A DNA stretch of 18,213 nucleotides from DRGV01 sp018903055 [NCBI: bacterium] (GTDB lineage: Bacteria > UBP18 > UBA7526). Of the stretch, positions 1 to 7,062 are shown piece by piece; the first letter of the stretch is position 1, and the number at the start of each line of letters is the position of its first letter. The stretch is from assembly GCA_018903055.1 (NCBI GenBank), contig JAHIPW010000029.1, positions 1-18,213 on the forward strand. Direction: 5' to 3'. The translations under genes were made by a program, and so were the position numbers. The notes under the pieces were generated by a model that was not told where the DNA came from, did no database searches, and was given only the letters and a program-made list of their open reading frames with translations.

Positions 1-1
1 C

Positions 2-319
2 ATTATGATGGGAGTGAATCCTGAGGATAATTCTATTACTGGAATAGAGATTTTGGAGCATATGGAGACTCCTGGTTTGGGAGCAAATATTGAGAAAGGG
101 GAATTTAAAAATCAATTTAAAGAAAAGTCCTTAGCTAATTCTAAATTGGTTGACGGGAAATTAGCAGTTAAAAAGAATAAGGGAGACATCGAAGCTCTTA
201 CTGGGGCCACCATCTCCTCCCGGGGAGTAACCGAGGCAGTAGATAAGGGACTGAAAGTTTTCCTGAAATACAAGGAAGAGATATTGGGTGAGAAAAAGCC
301 TGAGGTTACTGATGGTTAA
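2..319 (+). CDS. rnfG: RnfG C-terminal part (electron transport complex subunit G), 5'-truncated by window edge
   Basis: This is the C-terminal part of RnfG, a membrane-anchored subunit of the Rnf complex that carries a covalently bound FMN and passes electrons between ferredoxin and NAD+ while ions are pumped. The gene begins before the window; the open frame runs from base 2 to a TAA at 317-319. The flavinylation motif is clear: EALTGATISS, matching the family pattern [DE]xx[ST]GA[TS]. The flavin-accepting Thr is encoded at 209-211. The upstream MNPEDNSITGIEILEHMETPGLG stretch (numbered loosely) has the usual FMN-binding-domain signature HxETPGLG. The next genes are rnfE, rnfA and rnfB, which confirms the assignment. 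The likely modifying enzyme, an ApbE protein, is encoded at 5838-6929. Confidence 0.93.
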   Translation: MMMGVNPEDNSITGIEILEHMETPGLGANIEKGEFKNQFKEKSLANSKLVDGKLAVKKNKGDIEALTGATISSRGVTEAVDKGLKVFLKYKEEILGEKKPEVTDG

Positions 320-646
320 TATCAGTTATTATCAGTTAACATCAGTTAATAGCAGTTGCTGTACTTGCCTTTAAACCACTGAGATCAGAAAACAGTTGAC
401 CGAAATCTGCCCGCCCCGCTTCGCGGAGCGAGGCCGGGGAAAACTGTAGGGAAATCAGAAATTGGAAATCAGTGATTGTTTCCGTTTTCTGTTCTCTGTT
501 TTCTCTACCGATTTCCGTTTTCCAACAACTGATTTCCTTCTTCTGCCAATTCCTTATACCTAACTGATTTTAACCGTTAATAACCGTTTTTAACCGATAT
601 TAACCTTTCCTATAGTAGTAACCATATACTCTGTAGGTGAATAAGA
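320..646. repeat. rnfG-rnfE intergenic gap made of degenerate repeats
   Basis: This 327-bp gap lies inside what is normally a tightly packed operon. It starts with about four imperfect copies of an (A)TCAGTTA unit (320-357). A GC-rich hairpin-prone stretch follows at about 410-437, with CCCCG and CGGGG ends, and then pyrimidine-rich repeats of TTTCCGTTTTCTGTT type (475-530). The gap ends in TTAACCG-like repeats (565-608). I see no gene, promoter or convincing terminator in it. Confidence 0.6.
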
Positions 647-1282
647 ATGGATCTTAGAAGAGAATTTACCAAGGGATTCGTTGCCGAGAACCCAATCTTT
701 AGACTACTTCTCGGAATGTGTCCCACTTTAGCCGTGACTACCGCTGCCCTAAATGGGGTGGCTATGGGACTGGCCACTACCGTAGTCCTGGTTGGTTCAA
801 ACTGCACTATCTCCCTGCTGCGGAGATTCATTCCTCCTCGGGTGAGGATCCCGGCCTTCATTGTCATCATCGCCTCCTTCGTCACCATCATCGATATGCT
901 CATGGCCGGCTTCTTCTACGAATTGCACAAAGTGCTCGGCCTCTTCATACCCTTGATTGTGGTTAACTGCATCATCCTGGGAAGGGCAGAGGCCTATGCC
1001 TCAAAGAATCCCCTCCTTCGTTCACTAATCGATGGTTTGGGAATGGGGTTGGGCTTCACTATCTCTTTAATCGTTCTGGGTAGTATAAGGGAAATACTGG
1101 GAAGTGGAACCGTCTTTGGATTTGCTCTCTTAGGAGAAGGCTATCCTCCTTTTCTGGTTATGCTTCTTCCTCCGGGAGCATTCATCGTTCTCGGTCTTTT
1201 ACTGGGACTGATGAATAAGCTAATTGCCTCAGGCCGCAGGCCACAAGCCGCAAGCTTTAAAACTGAAGCTGGAAGCCTGTAG
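647..1282 (+). CDS. rnfE: RnfE, electron transport complex membrane subunit E
   Basis: RnfE is an integral membrane subunit of the Rnf complex. Its paired partner is RnfA, encoded directly downstream, and together they hold a membrane-embedded iron-sulfur cluster. The 211-residue length is typical. The protein is almost entirely hydrophobic helices. It has the two conserved cysteine motifs LLGMCPTLAVT (Cys25) and VNCIILGRAEAYA (Cys108), the second being the family signature NCxxLGRAE. The ATG at 647 follows AGGTGA at 635-640 with a 6-nt gap. The last ~15 residues (RRPQAASFKTEAGSL) are encoded by a degenerate intergenic-type repeat (AGCTTGAAGCTTGAA-like, from about 1233) and are probably not conserved, so the original stop was probably somewhat upstream. 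Confidence 0.95.
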   Translation: MDLRREFTKGFVAENPIFRLLLGMCPTLAVTTAALNGVAMGLATTVVLVGSNCTISLLRRFIPPRVRIPAFIVIIASFVTIIDMLMAGFFYELHKVLGLFIPLIVVNCIILGRAEAYASKNPLLRSLIDGLGMGLGFTISLIVLGSIREILGSGTVFGFALLGEGYPPFLVMLLPPGAFIVLGLLLGLMNKLIASGRRPQAASFKTEAGSL

Positions 1283-1308
1283 CTTGAAGCTTGAAACAAG
1301 GAGCAAGA

Positions 1309-1890
1309 ATGGCTAATCTATTTATAATCTTCTTAAGCGCCCTCTTGGTAAACAACTTTGTCCTAACGAGGTTCTTGGGCATCTGTCCCTTCTTGGGCGT
1401 TTCCCGAAAGGTGGAGACCGCTTTGGGGATGGGCATGGCAGTGATCTTCGTCATGACCTTAGCCTCTTTAGTGACCAACCTCGTATATAATCTTGTTTTA
1501 ATTCCCCTGAACCTCTTATTCCTACATATCATTACCTTCATCCTGGTCATCGCCTCCTTGGTTCAGCTGGTTGAGATCGTCTTAGAGAAGATTAGCCCTG
1601 CACTATATCGCGCTTTAGGAATCTATCTCCCTTTGATTACTACCAACTGTGCCATCCTGGGTCTTGCCTTATTGAACGTCATCAAAGGACATAGTGCCAT
1701 TCAGGCCATTTTCTTTGGTCTGGGAGCAGGGATTGGCTTTGCCCTGGCTCTTCTCATCATGGCCGGAATAAGAGAGAGGTTAGAGTTAGCAGATGTTCCA
1801 GTAGCCCTACAGGGAGCAGCCATTACCCTTATCACGGCTGGGCTTTTATCCCTGGCCTTTATGGGTTTCAGTGGATTGGTAAAGTTATAA
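1309..1890 (+). CDS. rnfA: RnfA, electron transport complex membrane subunit A
   Basis: RnfA is the second membrane subunit of the RnfA/RnfE pair, related to NqrE/NqrD. I chose ATG 1309 because AAGGAG lies at 1298-1303 with 5-nt spacing. A TTG at 1291 would add six residues that lie in repeat DNA and overlap the Shine-Dalgarno sequence. The protein has 193 residues, the usual size. Six or so membrane helices are visible. The conserved cysteines are in [12 protein letters not shown] (Cys26) and [14 protein letters not shown] (Cys114), equivalent to RnfE Cys25 and Cys108 and expected to ligate the shared cluster. The gene lies 26 bp after rnfE, so the two are surely cotranscribed. A 146-bp inverted-repeat element follows it, before rnfB. 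Confidence 0.95.
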   Translation: MANLFIIFLSALLVNNFVLTRFLGICPFLGVSRKVETALGMGMAVIFVMTLASLVTNLVYNLVLIPLNLLFLHIITFILVIASLVQLVEIVLEKISPALYRALGIYLPLITTNCAILGLALLNVIKGHSAIQAIFFGLGAGIGFALALLIMAGIRERLELADVPVALQGAAITLITAGLLSLAFMGFSGLVKL

Positions 1891-1897
1891 AAGACCA

Positions 1898-2043
1898 AAG
1901 TTCTAAGTTGTTGGTAGTTGGGTTAGGGTAAGGTAGTAGGTTTGGTAGTTAGGTAATGGTTAGGTTTAAAGACCAACTACTTAACCCAACAACCAAACTA
2001 ATAACCTAACCTTAACCCTAACCGAATAACGAAGCGTTTTAAT
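1898..2043. repeat. TTAGGG-type long imperfect inverted repeat, copy 1
   Basis: The left half is G/T-rich (GTTAGGGTAAGG-like) and the right half is its C/A-rich imperfect complement (CCTTAACCCTAACC-like). Together they could form a hairpin with roughly 45 bp of imperfect stem around a short centre near 1967-1973. A second copy lies at 13902-14047 in the same orientation, with the same overall length and roughly 85-90% identity by eye. Both copies sit between genes of an operon, here rnfA and rnfB. Confidence 0.85.
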
Positions 2044-2072
2044 CTCTGACTTCTAATTCTGGAGAGTATTTG

Positions 2073-2870
2073 GTGTTAAATCCTATAACTCTTTCTATAA
2101 TTGTGTTGGGTGGCTTGGGTCTCTTGGCCGGAAGTGGGCTGGCCTATGCCTCTAAGAAATTCATCTCTAAGATAGACCCTAAAATAGAGACTATACTTGC
2201 GGCTCTGCCTGGAGCAAACTGCGGGGCCTGTGGATTTGCGGGATGTAGCGGTTTTGCTAAGGCACTCGTTGAAGAAAGAGCCCAGGCAAATGGTTGCATC
2301 TCTGGGGGGGAAGGAGTAGCAAGAGAAGTTGCTTCCATTTTGGGAGGAGAAGTAGCAGGTAAGGAAAAAAGGATTGCTAAGATATTGTGCTATCATAGAG
2401 GAGCATCCCAGACTCAATTTGATTATCAGGGTCTGGAAAACTGCCGGGCAGCGGCCCTCTTATTCGGTGGGAATAAGGCCTGTCTCTACAGCTGTCTGGG
2501 ATTGGGGGACTGTGTTGAAGTCTGCCCCCTTGGTGCCATAACCTTAGTTAATGGTAGAATTGAAATAGACGAAGAGAGATGTACCGGATGTGGCAAATGC
2601 GTCTCCATCTGTCCCAAGGGAATAATCGCCTTAGTCCCCAAGGAAAAAAAGGTTCATGTTCTTTGTAATTCTAAGGATAAAGGAGCGATAGTAAGGAAGA
2701 TATGCAAGGAAGGTTGCATAGGATGTGGGATATGTCTCAAGGTCTGTCCAGAGGGAGCAATAACCCTAAAGGATAACTTAGCCCATATCGATTACAAGAA
2801 GTGTACAGAGTGCGGGGTCTGTGCTGAGAAGTGCCCCACCCATATTATTCAAGTAACAAGTAACAAGTAA
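2073..2870 (+). CDS. rnfB: RnfB, polyferredoxin subunit of the Rnf complex
   Basis: RnfB is the subunit that accepts electrons from ferredoxin in the Rnf complex. An N-terminal membrane helix (residues ~5-25) is followed by the RnfB signature GANCGACGFAGCSGFA, with cluster cysteines near 50, 53, 58 and 75. Four ferredoxin-like motifs follow: a divergent CLYSC...CVEVCP, then CTGCGKCVSICP, CIGCGICLKVCP and CTECGVCAEKCP. That suggests about five Fe-S clusters, more than the three of E. coli RnfB (RsxB) and like the longer clostridial/Thermotoga type. GTG 2073 is preferred over TTG 2070 because GGAGAG at 2061-2066 then has 6-nt spacing. The choice changes one residue. The C-terminal residues VTSNK are encoded by a GTAACAAGTAACAAG tandem repeat. 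Confidence 0.94.
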   Translation: MLNPITLSIIVLGGLGLLAGSGLAYASKKFISKIDPKIETILAALPGANCGACGFAGCSGFAKALVEERAQANGCISGGEGVAREVASILGGEVAGKEKRIAKILCYHRGASQTQFDYQGLENCRAAALLFGGNKACLYSCLGLGDCVEVCPLGAITLVNGRIEIDEERCTGCGKCVSICPKGIIALVPKEKKVHVLCNSKDKGAIVRKICKEGCIGCGICLKVCPEGAITLKDNLAHIDYKKCTECGVCAEKCPTHIIQVTSNK

Positions 2871-3088
2871 CATTGAACAGTGAACAATTCCGTTTTTTGT
2901 CATACGTTGAAGGGTTGCGCAACTCGTATCGTCTTACGTAATACGGTTACGTCTTGTTACGAACGACGACAGACGATGGCCGAAACGAGCCTCGCAACCG
3001 CAACCGATTGACAATGACCGGCATTATCTGTGATCTGTGACCATCTGTAAATAATCTGTGCTGATCTGTGTCTCAAGGAGGTATTTCC
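2871..3088. repeat. rnfB to flavin-reductase intergenic gap with repeats
   Basis: The gap holds three blocks. The first is a short continuation of the AACAGTGAACA repeats. The second (2891-3008) is unusually rich in CG and ACG/CGT words, with small palindromes such as GTTGCGCAAC and TTACGTAA. The third (3025-3071) is a run of ATCTGTGATCTGTGA-type degenerate repeats that ends in the Shine-Dalgarno sequence of the next gene. No RNA gene is recognisable. A TTGACA at 3008-3013 has no convincing -10 partner. Confidence 0.5.
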
Positions 3089-3640
3089 GTGAAGGTAAAA
3101 GTTCCTTTGAGTAAAGCAAGTAGATTGTTAAATCATGGGCCAACAGTGCTCGTTACTTCATTCTATAAGGGTCGTCCCAATGTCCAGACCGTTGCCTGGA
3201 ATATGCCGTTAGATTATGATCCTCCAAGAGTGGCCCTGGTAATTGGTAGCGATAACTACTCCTATGAGTGTATTACTAGGACAGGCGAGTTTGTTATCAA
3301 TATCCCTCCCAAGAAACTTTTGGAGAAGACCGTTCAATGTGGAACCATCTCAGGAAGAAGAATAGATAAATTTAAAAGATTTAAACTAACCCCTATTCCA
3401 GCGAAGAAGGTGAAAGCACCACTCATAAAAGAGTGTATCGGTCACTTAGAATGCCGTCTCATTAAATCAGGAGTAACTAAGGACTATGATCTTTTCTTAG
3501 CGGATGTCATCTATGCCTGGGCAGAAGAGGGAACATTCACCGATAGGTGGCTCGTAGAAAAAGAGAAGGCGAAGACCATCCACCATCTTGGTGGAGAGTA
3601 CTTCACCTTTCCAAATAAAGTTAAGATCAGAGAATGGTAA
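3089..3640 (+). CDS. Flavin reductase-like FMN-binding split-barrel protein
   Basis: This protein resembles the flavin reductase / flavoredoxin family, small FMN-binding split-barrel proteins that reduce flavin or carry electrons. Visible family features are an N-terminal TVLVTS...GRPNVQTVAWNMPLDYDPPRVAL (start), then YECITRTGEFVINIP (the usual 'T..tgeFvvN.p' strand), VQCGTISGRRIDKFKRFKLTP and ECIGHLECRL. GTG 3089 was chosen because a perfect AAGGAGG lies at 3075-3081 with 7-nt spacing; an upstream in-frame GTG at 3068 would put that site inside the coding region. Length is 183 residues. The gene precedes the amrB-amrS pair. Its substrate cannot be told from sequence. Confidence 0.85.
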   Translation: MKVKVPLSKASRLLNHGPTVLVTSFYKGRPNVQTVAWNMPLDYDPPRVALVIGSDNYSYECITRTGEFVINIPPKKLLEKTVQCGTISGRRIDKFKRFKLTPIPAKKVKAPLIKECIGHLECRLIKSGVTKDYDLFLADVIYAWAEEGTFTDRWLVEKEKAKTIHHLGGEYFTFPNKVKIREW

Positions 3641-3727
3641 TTTTTTGATTCTAATCCCATTGGAGATTTTATCACCATAATCGGTAGTTTTAATCACTGT
3701 CATCATTTTTGAAAGAAGGAGACAAAG

Positions 3728-4531
3728 ATGATAAGAAAAGCAGTAGTTGCCGGGCAGTTCTATGATGGAACGAAGGAGAGTTTGAAAGAACAGGTAAAGA
3801 AATATATTGGTGAGAAGGCGAAGAAAGAAAAGGTAATCGGGGCCCTGGCTCCTCATGCGGGATTCATGTTCTCTGGAGGGGTAGCAGGAGCCGTCTATTC
3901 CCGGATCATCTTCCCAGAAACTTTCGTCATCCTGGGTCCCAATCATACCGGAGCAGGACACCCCTGCGCTATTATGACCAAGGGAAGATGGCAGACCCCT
4001 TTAGGAGAAGTGGAGATTGATTCTGACTTAGCCTGCAAGATATTAGCTAATTCTAAGAGTCTGAAAGAGGATGAGAGGGCCCATTCCTACGAGCATTCCA
4101 TAGAGGTTCAATTACCCTTTTTACAATACTTAGGAAAGGATTTTAAGTTCGTTCCCATCTGCTTGAGCCATTTAGATTTAGAGACCTGTCGGGATATTGG
4201 AAAGGCAATTGCCAAACCAATAAAAGAAGGAAAGAAGAAGGTAGTTATCGTAGCCAGTTCCGATCTCACCCACTATGAGCCGCAAGAAGAGGCCAATAAA
4301 AAAGATAAGATAGCCCTGGATGCAATAGTAAAATTAGACCCAGAAGAACTCTTCAATAAGATAGAGGAACTCAGGATATCGATGTGCGGAGTCATTCCTA
4401 CGAGTATCATGCTTATGGCAAGCAAAGAATTGGGTGCTACAAAGGGTGAGTTAGTAAAGTATATGACCAGTGGGGATGTCATCGGCGACTATCGCCAGGT
4501 GGTAGGCTACGGAGGAGCGCTCATAAAGTGA
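3728..4531 (+). CDS. amrB: AmmeMemoRadiSam system protein B (MEMO1 homologue)
   Basis: AmrB is a bacterial MEMO1-family protein with the fold of extradiol dioxygenases. It is one of three proteins in the AmmeMemoRadiSam set, whose biochemical role is still unsettled. The metal-site residues are all visible: His43 in LAPHAGFMFSG, His73 in LGPNHTGAG, His182 in SSDLTHYEP, and Cys220 in SMCGVIPTS. These correspond to the His/His/His/Cys set known for human MEMO1. Length is 267 residues, normal for the family. ATG 3728 follows AAGGAG at 3716-3721 with 6-nt spacing. The TGA stop (4529-4531) lies inside a 49-nt repeat that is identical to 10461-10509. The radical-SAM partner amrS lies 196 bp downstream. 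Confidence 0.95.
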   Translation: MIRKAVVAGQFYDGTKESLKEQVKKYIGEKAKKEKVIGALAPHAGFMFSGGVAGAVYSRIIFPETFVILGPNHTGAGHPCAIMTKGRWQTPLGEVEIDSDLACKILANSKSLKEDERAHSYEHSIEVQLPFLQYLGKDFKFVPICLSHLDLETCRDIGKAIAKPIKEGKKKVVIVASSDLTHYEPQEEANKKDKIALDAIVKLDPEELFNKIEELRISMCGVIPTSIMLMASKELGATKGELVKYMTSGDVIGDYRQVVGYGGALIK

Positions 4532-4573
4532 GCCCCGAAGGACAAGCCTACGGGGCAGGCAGGTGAGAAAGTG
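4525..4573. repeat. 49-nt identical repeat with hairpin, copy 1
   Basis: These 49 nt are identical to 10461-10509. The core is a hairpin with arms CCCCGAAGG and CCTACGGGG (8 of 9 paired) around an ACAAG loop, followed by a GTGAGAAAGTG-type tandem. In this copy the repeat supplies the last codon and stop of amrB. Beyond it, 4574-4715 is further degenerate repeats: GCAAAATGCAAAATTA and TACTTACTACTTATTAC types. Confidence 0.85.
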
Positions 4574-4727
4574 AGAAAGTGGGCAGGTGGGAAAGATAAA
4601 ACAGTGAAAAATGCAAAATGAAAAATTAGCAATGCAAAATGCAAAATTACTTCTTACTTTTTACTTGTAACTTGTTACTTACTACTTATTACTTACTACT
4701 TACTACTTCCGACCGAAGGGAGTGAGG

Positions 4728-5711
4728 ATGAAGGAAGCATTATATTATGAGAGAATAGATGATAAGATAAGGTGCCTCTTATGTCCTAAGGAGTGTCTCA
4801 TTGCTCCAGGAAAGAGGGGATTCTGCCGGGGAAGGGAGAATGTAGATGGAAGGTTAATCGCCTTAACCTATGAGGAGTGCGTCTCCATTGCTGTCGACCC
4901 CATAGAGAAGAAGCCCTTGTATCACTTCCGTCCCGGCTCTCTCATCCTTTCCTGCGCGCCCAATAGATGTAACCTCGGTTGCGTCTATTGCCAGAACTGG
5001 ACCATATCTCAAAAAGAGACCGCTACCCAACATATTACTTCCCGAGAAATAGTAGAACTCGCTCTTAAAAAAGATTCTTTTGGCATTGCCTATACCTATA
5101 CCGAGCCTTTAATCTGGTATGAGTACTTATTAGAGACAGCGAAGTTAGCCAAAGAGAAGGGATTGGCCAATGTCTTAGTTACCAATGGCTATATTAACCC
5201 TGAGCCCCTTGAAGAACTCCTTCCATTTATCGATGCCATGAATATCGATGTCAAGTCCATGAAAGAATCTTTCTATAAGGAATACTGCAAGGCTACCTTG
5301 TCCCCAGTCTTAAAGACGGCAGAGAGGGCGAGGAAGTCCTGCCATTTAGAAATCACCAATCTCGTCATCCCTACCTTGAATGATTCAGATGAGGACTTTA
5401 AAATGTTAATCGATTGGATAGCAGATAAGTTAGGGAATGATACCCCCTTGCATTTCTCAAGATACTTTCCCCATTACAAATTGAATATTCCTCCCACTCC
5501 AATAACCACTTTAGAAAAGGCGAGAGAAACGGCCCAGAAGAGATTAAAGTATGTTTATGTTGGGAATATCCTGGATCCCAGCGCCAATACCACTTACTGC
5601 CCAAAGTGCAAGAAGGCCTTGGTCGTGCGCGATGGATATTCTATCTCCAGGATGCATCTAAAAGGGAAGAGGTGTGACTATTGCGGGGAAGAGATTAACA
5701 TCGTTGCATAG
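4728..5711 (+). CDS. amrS: AmmeMemoRadiSam system radical SAM enzyme
   Basis: This is the radical S-adenosylmethionine member of the AmmeMemoRadiSam set, related to pyruvate-formate-lyase activating enzymes. Its substrate is not established. The [4Fe-4S]/SAM motif is CNLGCVYCQNW, with Cys81, Cys85 and Cys88 (CxxxCxxC). The N-terminus has the family's extra cysteine cluster CLLCPKECLI...GFC (from about residue 16). The C-terminus ends in a zinc-ribbon-like pair CPKC...CDYCGE. SAM-binding strands such as GIAYTYTEPLIWYEY and LVTNGYINPEPL are typical of the family. ATG 4728 with AAGGGAG at 4716-4722 was chosen over a GTG at 4722 that lies inside that site. Length is 327 residues. amrB lies upstream; no AMMECR1 partner gene lies nearby. 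Confidence 0.95.
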   Translation: MKEALYYERIDDKIRCLLCPKECLIAPGKRGFCRGRENVDGRLIALTYEECVSIAVDPIEKKPLYHFRPGSLILSCAPNRCNLGCVYCQNWTISQKETATQHITSREIVELALKKDSFGIAYTYTEPLIWYEYLLETAKLAKEKGLANVLVTNGYINPEPLEELLPFIDAMNIDVKSMKESFYKEYCKATLSPVLKTAERARKSCHLEITNLVIPTLNDSDEDFKMLIDWIADKLGNDTPLHFSRYFPHYKLNIPPTPITTLEKARETAQKRLKYVYVGNILDPSANTTYCPKCKKALVVRDGYSISRMHLKGKRCDYCGEEINIVA

Positions 5712-5837
5712 TCGGATGGTTAGCTTGACTAAAGTCCAAGGTCCTAGGTCCAAGGTCGACATTGGACGTTGCCTCTCGTCCCGAGGGGACTCGAGATCCC
5801 CGAGGGAGACATCGGACATTGGACAGATGAGGTAAAA
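5712..5837. repeat. amrS-apbE gap with GTCCAAGGTCC repeats and a hairpin
   Basis: Short GTCC(A/T)AGGTCC and GGACATTGGAC units flank a GC-rich inverted repeat at about 5772-5808 (CGTCCCGAGGGGA...TCCCCGAGGGAG, with CTCGAGA in the loop). The same GTCCAAGG units recur at 13882-13908 and 14049-14083. No gene is visible. An open frame runs through the gap from 5769 into apbE, but its codons are repeat DNA. Confidence 0.45.
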
Positions 5838-6929
5838 ATGATTAAAAAACTTTTACCCCGTTGGAGCCTTCCCTTAACGATGTTTCATAGAGGGATACAG
5901 GATTTAGTGAGGACTATAGTAGTGTCTATCTCAAAACAAGATGTTTTGCAAAGTCTCCAACGGGGTTTACTTTTTATCTTAACACTTGCTCTTTTGATAA
6001 GTGGGTGTGGTCAAAGATTCCCAAGCAAGAAAGAGTTCTTGATGGATACTGAGGTAGAGATTATCCTACCTCAAGGAAGTGAGGAGGATTTTACTGCGGC
6101 CTTCAATGAAATAAGAAGAGTTGAGAAATTAATGGATGTCCATAATCCAGAAAGCGAAATCTCTCGGATTAATCGGTTGGGCAGTAAAGAAGCGATTAAA
6201 GTTAGTAAGGAAATTTTTGGGGTTTTGAAAGAGGCGCTGGAATATAGTAGGCTTACCTCTGGGGCCTTTGATGTGAGCATTCGTCCTTTGTCCCATTTGT
6301 GGGGAGAAAAAGGAAAGTTAAAAGAAGTTCCTGAAGTAAGAGAGATAGAGGAGAGGTTACTTCTGGTAAATTACAAAAATATCATCTTGAATGAAAGAAA
6401 TCAGACGGTTGAGTTTAAGAGAGAGGGAATGGCTATAGATCTGGGAGGGGTTGCCAAGGGGTATGCCCTGGATTGTGCCATAATGGTTTTAAAAGAAAGG
6501 GGAGTTAAAGAGGCGCTGATCAATGCTGGTGGAGATATCAGGGTAACGGGAAAAAGGAATTGGAGGGTTGGTCTACAGCACCCCAGAAAAGAGGACGAAG
6601 TTTTAGCAATAATCAAATTAAAAGACCAGGCGATTGCCACCTCTGGTGATTATCAAAGATACTTTATCAAGGAGGGTAAGAGATATCACCACATCATTAA
6701 TCCCGAGACTGGTTACCCTGCCGTAGAATGTATGAGTGTCACCATTATCGGGCCAAGTGCTATTCAGACAGACATCCTTGCTACCGGAGTCTTTATCTTG
6801 GGCCCGGAGAAGGGAATGAAGTTGATAGAATTCCTGGAAAATATTGAAGGAATAATTGTCGATGTTCAAGGGAAAATTCTTCTCTCTTCCGGCCTGAAAG
6901 GCAAACTACAAATCAGCCCCAAAATCTAA
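5838..6929 (+). CDS. apbE: ApbE-family FAD:protein FMN transferase lipoprotein, with a palindromic insert in its signal peptide
   Basis: ApbE moves FMN from FAD onto Thr/Ser of target proteins such as RnfG and RnfD, outside the cytoplasmic membrane. Family motifs in order (residues of this start): MDTEVEI (~68), GAFDVSIRPLSHLW (~142-155), DLGGVAKGYA (201-210), NAGGD (229-233), TSGDYQRYF (268-276), HHIINPETGYP (284-294) and DILAT with the metal-binding Asp/Thr (312-316). ATG 5838 follows GAGGT at 5829-5833. A lipobox LISGC puts the lipidated Cys at 57, unusually far in. Residues 7-43 are encoded by a 111-bp palindromic element (5856-5966). Without it the N-terminus is a standard lipoprotein signal, MIKKLLLFILTLALLISGC. 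An in-frame TTG at residue 37 could also give a short signal peptide. Confidence 0.94.
   Translation: MIKKLLPRWSLPLTMFHRGIQDLVRTIVVSISKQDVLQSLQRGLLFILTLALLISGCGQRFPSKKEFLMDTEVEIILPQGSEEDFTAAFNEIRRVEKLMDVHNPESEISRINRLGSKEAIKVSKEIFGVLKEALEYSRLTSGAFDVSIRPLSHLWGEKGKLKEVPEVREIEERLLLVNYKNIILNERNQTVEFKREGMAIDLGGVAKGYALDCAIMVLKERGVKEALINAGGDIRVTGKRNWRVGLQHPRKEDEVLAIIKLKDQAIATSGDYQRYFIKEGKRYHHIINPETGYPAVECMSVTIIGPSAIQTDILATGVFILGPEKGMKLIEFLENIEGIIVDVQGKILLSSGLKGKLQISPKI
5856..5966. mobile_element. In-frame CCCC...GGGGT palindromic element in apbE (111 bp)
   Basis: The outer arms CCCCGTTGGAG (5856-5866) and CTCCAACGGGG (5955-5965) are perfect complements; A5855 and T5966 extend the pairing. Inside is a smaller hairpin, CAAAACA/TGTTTTG, at about 5934-5950. 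TTA lies on both sides (5853-5855 and 5967-5969), consistent with a 3-bp target duplication. The 111-bp length (37 codons) keeps apbE in frame. The codon phase (CCC CGT TGG) differs from the other copies. In the CGTTAGA arm of other copies this phase would read a TAG stop; here the arm has TGG. Confidence 0.82.
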
Positions 6930-6934
6930 GAAAA

Positions 6935-7012
6935 GAGGTCTCTGAAAAACCTTCAGAGCCCTCTAATTAGAGATTTCTGACTTTTTCAGAAATCTCGAAA
7001 AAAGACTTGACA
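6935..7012. promoter_or_regulatory. Double-hairpin plus TTGACA cassette, copy 1
   Basis: Two hairpins, CTCTGAA/TTCAGAG (6940-6958) and GAGATTTCTGA/TCAGAAATCTC with loop CTTTT (6970-6996), are followed after 10 nt by TTGACA (7007-7012). The same order of sequences recurs at 17977-18063. This copy lacks a T-run after the second hairpin, so it is a poor intrinsic terminator for apbE. TTGACAT (7007-7013) is also half of an inverted repeat with ATGTCAA (7026-7032), which looks like an operator upstream of the small gene at 7063. No good -10 box sits at 16-18 nt; TAAAAT and TATAGT at 7035-7045 are too far. Confidence 0.55.
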
Positions 7013-7062
7013 TTTTAGAAAAAGTATGTCAAACTAAAATATAGTAAAGGAGGTGTTTTGAA

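Noticed and set aside
610-903. Minus-strand frame opposite rnfE, and similar antisense frames opposite rnfA, mreB, mrdA and the radical-SAM gene
   Set aside because: They are shadows of strongly recognised plus-strand genes, with no ribosome-binding sites or domain motifs.
1898-2043. Telomere-like TTAGGG repeat
   Set aside because: It is an internal, imperfect inverted repeat, not a terminal tandem array; a second copy sits mid-operon.
3008-3040. Promoter for the flavin reductase gene based on TTGACA at 3008
   Set aside because: No acceptable -10 box at 16-18 nt; the site lies at the edge of repeat DNA.
6970-6996. Intrinsic terminator for apbE
   Set aside because: The hairpin is perfect, but it is followed by CGAAAAAAG rather than a T-run, so termination is doubtful on the plus strand.
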